A model generated the notes under the pieces. It did no database searches. It had not been told where the DNA came from and saw only the letters and a list, made by a program, of their open reading frames with translations. The position numbers were made by a program, and so were the translations under genes. 64,000 bases of DNA from Solea solea (lineage: Eukaryota > Chordata > Actinopteri > Pleuronectiformes > Soleidae). Location of the stretch: NCBI RefSeq assembly GCF_958295425.1, contig NC_081149.1:15630090-15694089 (forward strand), read 5' to 3'. Positions 12,701-27,100 of this stretch are shown here, in pieces; position 1 is the stretch's first letter, and each line of letters opens with the position of its first letter.

Positions 12701-15700
12701 ACGTCAGCCAAGAGAACACCAACATATACTCACTGCAGAAGGGCGTTCTATATCCTGAAGTAATAACTTTAGTAATAAATCACTGTACACCATGCAAAAT
12801 AACGCTATTTGCACCACAACTTTCTTCATTTCCGTTTGCCATCTGAAAATGAGGCAATATCAGACTGCTTACAAAATGTGTTTGTTCTGTTTAGTCTCCT
12901 CACCATCCCAAAGACCACTAGTTAGCTGACCCTGAAGGAGAACTCTGCTTTACAAAAACATTTGAGGAAACAAAGGACAACATAGATACACGCAGCACTA
13001 ACATTAAAACAATTATCAACCATCCTCCTGTATATTTTCTGACATTTATCAACATCATTTTTCATGTTCTTGGGTGGAGGATTTATTTTATAGAACTGAA
13101 TGAACCAAGGTCAGTTAATTCTAGGATAAGAATCACTATAGTTTGGAATCAGAAACCCTCACAATCCTGTTGTTTAATGCACCACTGTTAAAAGGACCAT
13201 AATTACAGGGGTATCCTTCAGAGCAGTCAACAAGAACTTAGTCAACATAGTTTATCTGTTCACTCAGTTTTGGTGCTCTGCCCATCGTATTATGGTCAGA
13301 AAAACCCTGGTAGTCAGTGTATTCACTTTGTCTATAGAAGCAACTCATATAGAGGTTGAATGTTGCTTGACTGCTTAATGACAATGAACATATTCACATG
13401 TTCACATATTCATGTTCATAAATCCTTGTCCGTAGTTTGTATTGTAACGGCCAATATGTGCATCCTTTCTTTCCCCAAGACAAAAATAATGCTCGCTCCC
13501 AGTGATGACAGTTTTTTCCTTATGTGGAATTAAGCTGAAAATCCTACTCTGAAAGTATGCTTTGAAGTCCTCTCTGCCCCTCCCTGCCTTTCCGAACCAC
13601 CACTCATTCCCCCCCCCCCCCCCCCCACCATCCGCCTTAACTCGCACTGTTAAATATAAAACTGAGCATGACTTGGCTGTAAAAAAGCTGTGGCTTTTCA
13701 TGTCTGCTCGGGGAAAGCACTGCCAGCCTGTTACATCAGCTTCACCAGGAGAGGGAAGAGATTGGGGGTAGAAAGGACGGGAAGTGAGAGAAACATATAC
13801 GGTACATGCATGATGGACAAAAATAGTTTGTTTATTGACCCGCCATGTTCGTGCTGAAGATGCTTTGCATGGGTGGACAGCTGGACACGCACTCGTGTCC
13901 ACATCCCCACAGTCGAACAGTCTACCTGTGGGCTAATATTGGATGTAGCAACACCAGTCCTGATACAACATTAAAGCAACGTCCCATTCTGTTTGATCCT
14001 GCTTCAGACGAGCTAACTTGCCCCATACAGCTCTGTGTGGTAGGAATATAAATGTATCACTCCTCAGAAGACCACATCATTTTATTAATTCCACCTTTTT
14101 CAATCTAGAGCAATGCAATTAAAATTTCCCATGTAGCTCCTCAGTCGCAGGTTTCCTGATGCATATCGATAGTCATCTTTGAGGCTTCAGTCAACATATT
14201 TTACTGCATTTTATTGGTGGATGATTCTCTGTATTGTTGGTGGCCTTGAACCGGTGCATAATTTTTTTTAGCAGGGAAGATGTAGGAAATTCTACTGGCC
14301 TGTCATTTCCACTGAGGCCACAGTGCTCTCGGTATGAGAACCAGTTCAGGAAAGTTGCACAGAAACATTGGGAGGGACACACTGGGAAACGAGAGGAAAT
14401 TGTGCAGAACTGGAGCTTTTTCCCTGTGGAGCTTAGATTTGTGTAATTTGCCGTCTGTAACCGAACTGTTGCTGTACAGTCTAACTTATATGGACTTTAC
14501 TTTCAATACAATGGGAATAGAGCTGTAGATAAAATGTGTGTGGATTTTTATGTTTTTTTTAAAACATCCATAAAGAGCCATGCTGTATTTCTGGATAAAA
14601 TGCTAACACCAAACCCCATTATGTGATGTCTGGCACTGTCTTTGGTAAGGACTTAGGTGTCAGATGGTAGGGACGACTACTTACAGATGTTTTTTCAGAT
14701 ATGGGTTGGTCAGTAGCTGTGTTTAGGGGGGCCTGGTATAAGCATTCAGATCGTATAAACAGTCGATCCAATCATGACTTCCTGGTTTGGTGCTATCACG
14801 TGTCTGGTCCTGACATGAAAGTCACAGACGCAGAAGAGGAGGAAAATAAGACGGCTAGCAAACAGCAAGGCGATGAGCAGTAATGTGTAGTGTTGGTTTA
14901 CTACGGAAGCAAAAGTGAAGCTTTTTCTTCAGCTTCTACTTCTGGAGAATTAGACAATACGTCACATATCAAAATAGTCCATTTCCGACGGAACGCTTGA
15001 TGCATGTGTACGCACACCACAAACAGATAATTTAGTTCTGTGTCAATGTAAACGATTGTAAACTAGTGTTGAGTTGGGTAAGAAAGGACAAAAGTCCCAA
15101 ACGAAGGTTCAGAATTCAGTACACATCTGCAAATCTATTGTCTCAAAGCTTCTCTGATTCCATACACTCTGCCCACTACAAGAGACATCATAACAGGATA
15201 TAGCTGTAACCCTGTTATGGTGTGGCTGTCTAGACCCAGTCTAGGAATCACAGTGACATCACTTCCCTTTAATTCCCACGGGTGCACTGATGTGTGCAAG
15301 TGCATTCACAACGTGGGTCGGGGTATGAAAAAGACAACTGCGGCAGACACTTTCGCCGCTGTTTGCGTCAGGCTTAAGATGGCACCTACACACACAGACA
15401 CAAATACACATCGACATGCGCGCAAACATTCTGACATCTGTACAGTTCAACTCGTACAGAACATACATTTATTCTCACAAACGGATCTAAATTGTATTTT
15501 CATTAATTGCGGGGAGGCCCAGATCCAATCATATGTGGTCACAGGGAGTGCATCCACGATGCATTTTAATGCCAGGTGTGAACAGCTGTACTTAGCACAA
15601 TCTTGCTGTGATAGGATCATCGAGGACGGATGTTAATACCTTGTCTGAAAGGGGCCTAGTGGTCATAAGCCCCTGACAGGGGGATCAGACCCTTTGTTTT

Positions 15701-18700
15701 CTGATGCTGTAATGATTCTGTCTCTTTAATTTGTGGAACCTCTGGGACAGTGCTTGATCTCCTCAGCCTGTGATTTAGAGGGCCATAGCCCATCTTATCT
15801 CATTGCTTTTCAAAGCTAAAGCAAGGGCAAGCTAGTGAGCCTTGATAGTTTTAAGGTTCAGTCTCTGAAGATTAAGATGGTGCTTCAGGCTGGGATACAA
15901 AAATGGACCAATGAATTTGGTATTTTAAGGTTCTTCTTTTCTAGATCTTTTTTGTACTTGATCTGTTCCACCTAACAATTTCAATTAATAAACCTGTTTA
16001 CTTTACAATTTACTGTGAACAGAGAATAGAAGACAATATTATATGAACTTTTTTTTCCCTGAGTATAGAAATGTCATGTAGATGTTTGTCAGTAGACTGC
16101 AGAACGCTAACTATTGAGCATCTGTGTGTACTAAGGATGAAAGACACACCAAGACACTGTTCGTCTCAGACAAACGAGATACATATGCAACCTTTCTTTG
16201 TGGAGCCCAAACAGTTTGCAGACGATTTGTGAACACATCCTCCTGAGGGAATGGGGCTTGACCCCGTGCCACTTTTGAGAGCAGAAAAAAGCAACCGTTT
16301 CATCGTCTTCTTGCATTCCCTCTGTCATAACCCCCTCCTCCTCCTCCTCCTCGCCCTCTCATCTTTTCAAGAGTGAAGTGTCAAAAAACTTGGCATCTTA
16401 CAGTGCTCGCTACGACTCTGAAGAAGAGAAGGGGGGGGGGGGCTGTACCACCCAGTTAAGCTTATTGAAGACATCTCAGAAGCCTTAGGTGTACGACATT
16501 CCTCCTCCTCCTGTCTTCACCGATGCTTTTATAAACAAGTTTCAAACGCCCCTGATCTAGTTAGACAAACTTTCTCCAAAGACCATTTGAAGAAAGGATG
16601 AGAAAGTGACACCCCCATGTTGTTTTTTTTTATTTATGTTTCTTTCTTCTTCTTTTTTTTGGCCTCTTGCTTTTCTATCACCGCGCCGCCCCCCCATCTC
16701 TTTCTCACACATGCTTTTTTTCGTTCTCTTGCGACAGGTCTCCTGTGGTCCCTTCACATGGAATTGCAGTAAATCAGGAGAAAAGACAGAGAATAAACAG
16801 GCAGAATATTTAATAGAGCTTTGTCAAGGATACACTGTGTAAATGCACCTCCAGTGCAATAATGAGGTTATACGAAGCGAGGGCCTTCAAAGATTCCACC
16901 AATTCACTCACAGTGCATGTTCGTGGTGTATTTATCAGTTACAGCTGCAATATTGAACCGATTTATCTATTAGTAACTAATTGCTACTACTAACTAGTAA
17001 ATTGACGAGTGATTTCACCTTTTGAAATGTGAATATTTTTGCTCTCCTGTATGACATTTAACTGAAAATCTTTGGTCTGTGGACAAATAAGACATTAGAG
17101 GATGTTGTTATTTTGACGTTTTGGAAACCACTTTCCACACTTTGCATCGTTGTACAGACCAAACTATTAATTGATCAGTTGAGGAGGTAATCATGAGATT
17201 AATCAACAGTTCAGCTAATTGTTAGTCACAGCCCTAGTATCTATATTTACACTTCTCCCCATATAGTACTGATATAGCTGAGATTGGCACAGCACCCCCC
17301 GCGACCCTCTGGTGGAGGATAAAGTGGTAGATGATGACTGACCATATAGTACTTTAATTAAATTTACATTGGGGTGTTAGCACAGTTCCTCTCCTTTTTG
17401 AGTATAGCAGTACAAGAAGGTCTGAGGTGTTTTGACTGTGCCAAGTCAAGTCGTGGGAATTCTCTGCTTAATTGTTTTGATGACTAGAACAAACAAGGGC
17501 TAGCCCCAGGACATTGTTAACTGCTGACATGCTCACACACACACAGCCACACTTTCAAAGGGAGAATGTTGTCACTGTGCTCCGGGCTTGATTAACACAC
17601 CAGAGCAGACGGTGACTAAACACGAGTTGTGACATCAAAGCAGAGGGCACCTTAGGTCATCTTTCCATCTTTGTCTTTCCGTGTGTCGTCCATCCGTGAG
17701 AAGCAACGCGTGTATTTTTGCAGCTAACTAAATAGAAAGTGTGTGCGTGCGAGTGTTAAGGAGCAAATGTAAAATGTGTTAATGAAAACAACAAAAGATT
17801 GTAAAATGAATGGGGTTGCATATTATGTGATTTTAATTATTCTTACATTGCAGATTATAACCGTTTCATGGAGGACTGTACTATTAAAGTGTTACTAAGG
17901 AGATGATTTGTTTTTTTCTTTTCATACACACACTAACAAAACATGTGCTGCAGTGCAAAGGGAACAAGACCAGGCCGTGTCTTTGTGTTGCCAGAGACGT
18001 GATAATTATTTTCCAGTAATCACAAATGACTAATGGCTAATTTTGTACAAGAAAAAAAAAAAACAACCTTCGTCAAATGGAGACTGGATTGTAATGTTTT
18101 CGGTCAATTACAGACATTGATGAACAGGTCATTATGGGTTTGTGTGACTGAGAGCGCCGAGAAGCCCTCTGGCTCAAGGAGATCTGTTCTCACACGCACA
18201 CATCATTGAACATTTGATCCTCCAAAAATACTGTGTTGAAATCATAACAGCCGCTCTCACCATGTTAAGCTGCAATGAGTGCAAGAACACGAACACGCGG
18301 GCTTCCACCTTGTTGTTCTTACCATAAACAGACTGAAGACCTTATCACAAACACGTACGCACACACACACACACACAGTGTTGGGTTCATCTCAGATTCT
18401 TCCTTGCTAGTTTATGAAGCTGTGTGCGTGTGGATGAATGTTTATAAATGTTACCATGGTTTATTTCATCAACTACACTAAGATGGGACTCTTATTTCTA
18501 TTTATGCCACTGCTGTCATCCTGCCATTCTATATGGTGATGTGTGTTTTTTTTTGTCTCTGAAAAATGTGAACACATCCTTGAGTTCAACTTAAACTTTT
18601 TAATGAGTATTACTTTGTCCCTCAAACACAAGTTATGCTTTACTTCTTCAAAAAAAAAAACTGAACCAGTAGAAAGTTAAATGTGATTTACGTTTGGTTT

Positions 18701-20703
18701 CTGTGTGTTTCCAGACTGAGATGAAGATAAAGGTTCTGGAGTCCAAGCACCAGGAGGAGAAACTAAAGATGCAGCAGAGACATGATGCAGATGTTGAGAA
18801 AGTAAGAATCCATACTGAGGGTTACCTTTTCAAACCGCAGGTGACTTATAGCCACAGTATGTAAATATGTATAGTGTATGTTAAGTCTATTGTCCACCAC
18901 AACACTGTCTTGTACTGAATTAGTGTTTGCTTCTGGAGAATGTCAAGTTAGACTGTTTTCGGACACCTCATCTCATCGGGCAACTCATGTGTAGAACCAC
19001 AGTATAAAGTTCACTGTATAACTAGTGTCTATATATAATAATGTGAAATATAACAGATACAATTTCAATGGGATTCCTTGTTTTCCTTGGCCAACTGGAC
19101 AAGTTCTAGTGCTAATGGAATCTAGTTAACCTGTGTGACAGTAGCTATCATTGTTACTTGATAGAGCAGCGAGTCCTATTCTGAACGCTCCATCTCCCAA
19201 ATAATCATCTCTTCAAAGGTCTTTGCCAGCTGTTGAAAATAGCAGTAAAATCAGGTTTATTTCACACTTAGGCTGCAGATCAAGCACCTGGGATCTGTCA
19301 CATCCTCGCTATGACTTGTCTTTGTTGCCACAGAAGGTTTTAATAAATCAGGGGAAAAAAAAACAAAAAAAAAAAACACTTCATTTTTCTTTCCACTTTA
19401 AGATGCCCGTGGCTTCTTTGTGTTTGACAAGAGACAGGATGACAGCTCCCTCGCTCGCTCTCCCTTCGTCACTCTGCAATTACACACAGATTGCAAGATA
19501 TGTCCAAATGAATTTCCTCATAATTGTACCCATTATTCCCTGTAGTGGCTTCAAAGTGGAGTGATTGTTGGGTGAAAGTGATGGAAGGTGAGCTAAGATT
19601 TAGTTTTTTTTGTAGTTTCCTTATGAATAATGTAGCCGTGCGATGGACTGGCGACCTGTCCAGGGTGTACCCCTCCTATCATCCTATGCCAGCTGAGATT
19701 GGCACAGCATCTCCTGCGACCCTCCTGTGAAGGATAAAGCAGTAGAAGATGGATGGATGAAAAATGTAGATTCTGCTAAAAGGCTATTGGTCACTGTCCC
19801 CCTTGCATGAAATGAAGGAGGCATGGGGTGAAGAAGTGCATCTATGTGTTTATTGTGTTTAGCTGTGTTATTGATGAACAGCTGACCACAATATCAACTC
19901 TAAACTGCTTTTCTCGTCTTGATGACCACTCACAGCTGCTTTACTTTACAGTATTTACTCACAAATTTCACATTTCCTACTCATTTTCATACTCGAATTT
20001 TGTTTGTTTGTCATTTTCTTTGGAAGCTACAGATTTTGTTTATGTGTATTTCTCTCCAGCTCTACTCTCTTAATTAACTTAATGTACTAGTTAAAGCTGC
20101 GGACAGTCGGGCTGGACTGCTCCTGCATTAGGATGGCTTATAAAAGCCTAAAATTGGCATTCTAAAAGCTGTCATTTCCCTCTGTCTAATGCACTCTCCC
20201 TGGACCTGACACTGTGTCAGTGTCTGACTCGTTGGACCCCTAAAAAGACAACACTCTCTTTCGGTTGGTGAAATGGAAAAAAAACTGAGTATCCCTAAAT
20301 GTTCGGTGACTTTTTACTCCAGTCTCCCCCCCCATCCTCCTTTCATCTTCCCTATCTTGTTCACACAGAGGATGACAGGCTTGGTGACTAAGTGCACTTG
20401 GGTAGAACAAAAACTGGAGAGATAAAGTCTTCGACATTTTGGGACACTTCTTGGAAAATAACCTCCCTCACTCGTCATTTACCCAGAAAATCATAGCGTC
20501 ACCTGTTGTTGCACATGTCCGTTTACTCTTTTTCGTATGCATGCTGTTATCAGTTGTGCTTAAAAATATAATCAGATTAACATGTTAATTAGATGACGTA
20601 ATCCCAGAGTGAGAGCAGAATTTATTAACGTGAGAGTAGGACAGATTACAGATATAATATTATAATATTATATAATATTATATACATATGTATACATATA
20701 TAT

Positions 20704-20737
<34 letters not shown>

Positions 20738-23700
20738 ACACAACCAGTTAGACCAGTTATATAATAAACCTGTATATGTGTATTATAAAGGTAAGCAATA
20801 TAAACTCCACTTGAGTGTTAAACTGTCCTTTCATACTCGGGCTCCGACTCTCCATGGTCTAATTTAACTAATTACACACAGATGGCAGCAGCAAGCAGAT
20901 GCAGTTGCCTCATTGCACCTTAGCACAGGTGGTTCACTCAGTCATCATTTCACTCAGTTAGCCCGCAGTCTCTTCAGGATTAGTGGAAAACGACGTCGGG
21001 TCATAGCGCAAATTATGTGTTCTAAATGTTCCATGTCTTTATGAGAGACATAATGTTTACTTGTCGTTTTATAGGTGAAGAATTGTATTTTGTATTTGTC
21101 AGATGATCATATTGATCATATTAGAGGATATATCTTCTTTTTTTTTGAAGTCCACAAAATTGTTTATGATGTAAACAATCCTTTATAATGTCATGATGAT
21201 AATGTTTGTTGCCAGTTTAAAGCTGCTCAGTTGTGTTTTCTTACAAACAAAGGCCCTGATTTGTTTGTAAGAACCAAATGACACTGATCAGAACATTTCC
21301 AAAGACAAACTTCCTTGAAGTTATGAATCCTACATTAACTCCCTGCAGTGAAATACAGTGCAGGTCCTGGTTAATAGATTTGATTGCTTGTGATGTTACT
21401 GAACACTTTATAAAAGACATTTGGTCACACTTACTAAGAACGGTGATATTGTTTTTTGAAAAGAATCCCTCTCCTTTTCCTCTTTCTCTCTCTTTAGATC
21501 CTGGACCGCAAGAATGGTGAGATTGAGGAGATGAAGAGCATGTACCGGGCCAAACTGAAGGAGTCAGAGGAGATGATCCACAAGCTGGAGAAGAAAGGTG
21601 AGGGGGTCGCAAGAATGCAGGGTGAACATGGAAGGATGTTTATACTAGTGTCTCTGAACACTCGGAGCAAAAAGCCCGAAAAAGATGCAAGTCCACAGGA
21701 GACGGGGCTCTGGTGAAGAGTGACATTCTCCAGCTGTGCTGCTTGATTCAAAATTTAATCTCACAATGTGAGCCTTTTACTGCATGATGAATTTTCTCCT
21801 CCCTATTTTATTTTAGGACCTCTCACCTGGCTCATAAAGATTAGAGATAATAACTTGGTTAGGGGAATCAGTACTGGCCATTTGAATCAATGCTTTTATT
21901 GAGACTGATGTACTGCAATGTGTGTGTGTCAATGTGAGTACATACCCTGTGGCAGGGCCTGACTGCTCTCCATCTTTGTGTGTGTGTGCTCCCGCAGTTC
22001 AAAGTGTGCTGCGGGAATCCCAGGTCATCTGCGAGAGCAAAGAAAAACAGATTACTGAGCTGAAGAAGATGTTGGATCAGAGCACTGACTCCCTGAAAAA
22101 CGAGTGGGAGAAGAAGGTATGAGGAAAAGTGGAAGAAGGGCTTGGATATTCTGCAGCCCTGAGCCAAAGAAAGTTAGTGTGAGACGAGCAGGCTTCGTTG
22201 CAAGAACAGAGGCTCTGTATAAAATCTGTATTCTCTCATGCTACACTTAAGCAGAGGTGGCAAGGAGTACTGAAATATTCTACTCAAGTGAAAGTACCAC
22301 TAATAATAAATTTTTGCTTAATTACAAGTAAAAGTACTGGTCTAAAAATGTCCTCAAATTGAAGTAAAAAGGTTGCTTGTTTAAATGTTCTTATAATAAC
22401 AAGGTTGGGGTTCTTTCTTGTGTCAGGGGGACACAAATCTCACATTAATTGTTTTTAATTAAAGGCAAACCTTTTACAAACGAAAGTGCTGACAGCATAA
22501 AATGCCAAATCACCTGTCCTAATAATGCCAAAGTTATTTATTTATTTATGTTATTTAATGTTTTTTAAATTCAGGCCAATATTTTTTTTACTCTGTAACT
22601 GAGTTGATTTAAAATGTAGCTTAAAATTAACTACAGTGCTTCCAAAAAAACATACCTAATTAAAAGTAAAATTACAAATTTTAAAAATTACTTTATTAAA
22701 GTACAAGTACTCAAAATACCTACTCAATTACAGTGACGGGAGTAAATGTAATTCATTCATTTCCACCTCTGATTTTTTATAGTGCTGATTTGTTGAGTAA
22801 AGTGTGTTTTCAATCCAATAGCACTAGCTTTTCAAGCTGTTGCGGTTCAGTGAACTCGTAATAAAAATCAGTGTCTTTAGAGTCACTTGGTGTGTGATGG
22901 GCAACCTCGTGGAACAATTTTTCTCAGATGTGATAGAAAGACACGCATAGATGTATAATGGTGTGTCTTCCCCTTGAATAGGTGCAGAAAAGAAAGAATC
23001 CGACTGTGACTGATGCGTAGTTATCCTTTGCTCTTTCAGCTGCATGTTGCTGTCACAGAGATGGAGCAGCAGAAGTTTGAATTGCAGAAGAAACACACCA
23101 ACAACATCCAGGAGCTGCTGGAAGACACCAACCATAGACTGGCTAAGATGGAGGCAGAGTATAATTCCCGGGCACAGGCCACTGTGAGTTTACTGACAAT
23201 ATGTGAATGTGTAAAAGTGTTGTTTTTTTTGTAAAATATCCAGTGATACGTTTAGGCTAATGATTTCAGGAAAATATTGCTATTACTCAAATTTTGATTA
23301 TTGGCATTATGGAATTTAACTTTTAATCATAACCTTTATTAGATCTAAAACATAAACAAGAGTGAATGAATACCAATGTTTGTGAGCCCCAAAACACAGT
23401 CAATATTTGGTTTAAGAACACATGGCAACAAAAGACATCGCGCAGTCCGAGAAATGATTTAACATTTAAAAAACAGTTTATGAAGTACTTGTCATTGTTA
23501 AAGTTTGAACCAGCAGTATCCAGTTTTTCTTATTTGCGACTTGTGACCTACAAAAACAGATGTCCATCAGTTGTTACCACTTAACACCAAAGACTATTTC
23601 CCTTGTAAACTTTTTAGAAGGAATGATAAATATCTAAAATGTGCATATTCTTTTCACATTATGCGCCTACTGATCTTGGTTAAGTCAACTTTTAATTTAC

Positions 23701-24144
23701 GACAGCCTTTCATGTGGATGACCCCAAATGGCATCAAGCTGCAACAGTTAGTTTTGACTTCACTCAGACCTGGTGTGACATGATTTTCACAGGAACAATC
23801 ACGATATGGGATAAAAATGCAGACACATTTTTGGCACCAAGCCTTGTTTAGCCGCTTAAATGTAAACATCAGTCAAACCACAGATTACAAAGCAGTGACC
23901 CTCATCGTTTCATGACTCTGTCCTGCCAAAAAGTGACTTTGACATCTCGTATCTGTCATTTTTACTAAGTTGTTTGAAGTGTGTATAAAATCTTTCTTTC
24001 TCATGGCGAGGGCTGTGCTTCAAACTGTATGTGGGATGAAGCACATTGTGTTGGTCGTGATCAACACTAGAGGCCTTGTGATTACACCACTTCATAAAAA
24101 GTATTTCTTTTATCAGTAACAGCATTAATGGAGTGTCATATGTA

Positions 24145-24183
<39 letters not shown>

Positions 24184-27100
24184 TCCTGGCCTTAATCTGT
24201 CAGCAGGCCCACATTTAAAAGACATCAAACACTGGACAGTGCAGGGCCAGTGGTAAGGCCCCTCTTTTAATAATTAAAGACAGACAAGGCCCCGGAGAAT
24301 GAAAGGAGCCCTATGTCATTTTAAATTAGCTGCTGTCCTGCTATGAATTTGGTCTGACCTACACACACACACACACACACCTAGGTTAGGATGTTCAAAG
24401 TGGACTCACCAGCTGAGTTATTACACCTCTCTTGTAGCTGCCTCTAAGCCTAATCCTTTAAAGTCAAGGTTATCTTGTCTTTTATTGCACATTTCTCTGT
24501 TGACTTGTTTTTGTCGTTTATAGAAGTATATAAATTTGAAGATATGACTCAGGGGTGAAACCGTAGTTTAATGTATACATTGTGCAGATGTTGTTGGGTT
24601 TTTGTTGAATACTCACACACTGTGTACACAGTAAACGACACCGTATGACACCATGTTTTTTAGGTATCTTCAATCCTCTGCTCACTATGGGAGGGGATCT
24701 AAAAGTTACTACCCGGGATGTGATGTGAGAGGTTTTCTCAGGTCACAAGCCAAGACAAATCCAGATTGATGATTCATGCTCATTCAAAAACAGCACATTG
24801 GATCTCGTTTAATCACAGTGAAACGAAGAATGTTCCTCCTACCATCGATACCTGGTTGGGTTTCTATCCAACGCGGATCACATATCTCGCACAGGGCTTG
24901 GAGATATGTCAGATGTTGTTATTTTTGGACGTTACCTGTGCAAAGGGCAGAACAGATAGAATGACTAAGTAGATGTTTCGAAATACAAGACAAGCCGGTA
25001 TCTGTCTCTTTATTGCACCAGCCAAACATCTGACTTTGGTACGTGCATGTCCAAATATCCAAATGACCTTTCATTATTAATATGGTGTGTTATAAATAGT
25101 GGTGAGTAGTACTACTTATATATGGTAAATAACAGCAGTATTTATTTGGTGCGATGTACAAAACTCCCCATGCAGAGCCAGCATTGATGATCAGGTGCGT
25201 GTTTGAATTACCAGCGACTTAAAAATGCCTTTTCTTCAGGACTTCCTCCCTTTCTTGTAGCTTATGCTTGACTTTTTCCTCCTCTGACTGAAAACGAATG
25301 TGTTGCAGCGTGTTCCGATACACATACAGACTGACAATCACCTCAGGAAATGAGTGATGGAGGCTGTCATCCAGTTCCTGGCCTTACTTTTGACACTTAA
25401 ACTGTAAAAAGGTCATAAATTCACTTTCACATGGGGCTCTTAATGTGGCCTATGTTGTCTGCATTTCACACCTAGTAATCCTTAGTAAAAGAAAAATCAT
25501 AATATGTGCCTACCGAGCAAGTCCAGGTGTACCCGTCCAGCTTCAGTATGTAGAGGTGCTTCTATTCATCTCCTGCCAGAAAGCCAAGTGTCAGCACGCG
25601 TCCCGGCACAACACAGGCCCCTTGTTCCTTTTCATAGCACCCTACACTGTGAACACAAAGACAAAAAAAAACCTCTCTCAGCTGCTGCCTTTGCCAGGCA
25701 CTGCTCTTTCCTTTCTCTTTTCAAACACACCGCTCATTCCTCTTCCATCATTTTGCTCTCCGTCATCGCCGGACTCTGTCATCGTCTACATCTGTGAGCG
25801 CGCTCTAGCTTCAATCAGTGCCCCGTCGTCGGCTTTATCAGGCTGCCCGCATTCCATTCCATTGTTCTACACACTTACAAAGACACTCACATGGTGGGTG
25901 ACAGGATGCAGAGAGGGGACGTTTCATCAACGTGAGGCTGAGAGACCATATCTGCATCAGGACTTTGATCATTTTCTTGATTCAATATCAGAAATCAGAC
26001 TGAAACGTCTGTATTTTAATGTTCAGTAAAAGTAGGAAAATAACTCTTACCTAAATAGTCTTATCACCTATCATCAATGTATATCTTTTTTTTGTAGTAT
26101 AAGGTTGTACATTACCACCCATAGAGCCTCACATCCCTAGGTTGAGTCCAGCTACTGACCGTAGAAATTGAGTTCAAATAATATCTTATATGTTTCTCTT
26201 GATACAGAACCATAATTTTCTAGCTCAAACTAAAACTTCTGATTTGACCTTTTGGCGTAGCCCGTTAAGATATCTTTGGTTTTAAAGGCGTACACAGTAG
26301 ATCTTTGAACAAGTTGATTGCAATTTGTCAACCTTGGAGTAGACTGTCATAAATATTTGATAACTAAAGCAGTAAGTATCTATTATTCATATGCTGAAAT
26401 CCTTAACTTCAATCATCGTACAGAAACTGTGGAAATGTTATTGTGATGTGGAAGAAAGAATAACTTTAGAGAAACTGTCGACCACTTTATGAGCTACATT
26501 CTTCCTTTTAAGCAACCTGATACGGCCGACTTCTGACCAGTGACATTTGCTCTGCCCAGTGCCCTCAGTGGTTCATGCCGGACGGCTCATTGGTGTCTGT
26601 GTATCCTTGTGATCCAGGAGCAAACGGTGCATGAGCTGGAGCGGCGCGTGAAGCAGCAGTCTGCGGAGGTGGAAAAGGGCAACGAGCTGCGTCAGAGGGT
26701 GACCCAGGAGAAGGCCCAGCTGGAGATCCACATTGCATCAATCAGTGTTGAACTCCAGGAGGCCAAAAGACGGTGTGGAGCTGTGTGACATGTCGAACAA
26801 ATAGTTTGAAGTGAATTAAAAACCCTCTTACTAAGCTAATTCTAAATGAACAAAGTTAATTAGAAGCTCATGCCACACCTAACGTGTTGGCTTGACAACA
26901 CAGGTCTCGTTTCCACCAAGCAAGTATTGTGCTATAGTCATCACAGTGAATGTTAAACCCTGATCTGGCTTTTGTTTACACTGCGGGTTGTGTTGCTGGA
27001 TGGCTATCTCTGCATCCGCTACATAAATAGCATGACATTATACCAATGCCACACAATTGCTTGTTGTTTCTTCTTGTCATGTGGCTGCGTATAGAAAATG

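Larger units (their letters stand above)
12379..18714 (+). other. cep112: Intron 8, 6.3 kb
   Basis: Holds a C18 tract (13609-13626), a degenerate DNA-element region (about 14700-15660), (CTC)n near 16326-16350, a G-run near 16431-16441, a T/C-rich tract at 16620-16700, a MITE (16936-17236), a truncated retroposon tail (17271-17341) and a (CA)n tract near 18360. No ORF here is credible. Confidence 0.8.
18802..21497 (+). other. cep112: Intron 9
   Basis: 2.7 kb. Holds the retroposon tail copy C (19636-19762), an A-rich patch near 19350-19375, and an AT dinucleotide tract (20651-20736). Nothing else recognised. Confidence 0.85.

Noticed and set aside
14701..14883. 60-codon frame with an acidic tail
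   Set aside because: Lies inside a degenerate DNA-element-like region and has no similarity I recognise.
24146..24180. Regular short repeats as a CRISPR array
   Set aside because: They are dinucleotide CA tracts without spacers in a vertebrate intron.
25445..26029. 194-codon + strand open frame in intron 12
   Set aside because: No recognised similarity, composition follows the local pyrimidine-rich DNA, no promoter or splice context, and the surrounding gene reads cleanly past it.
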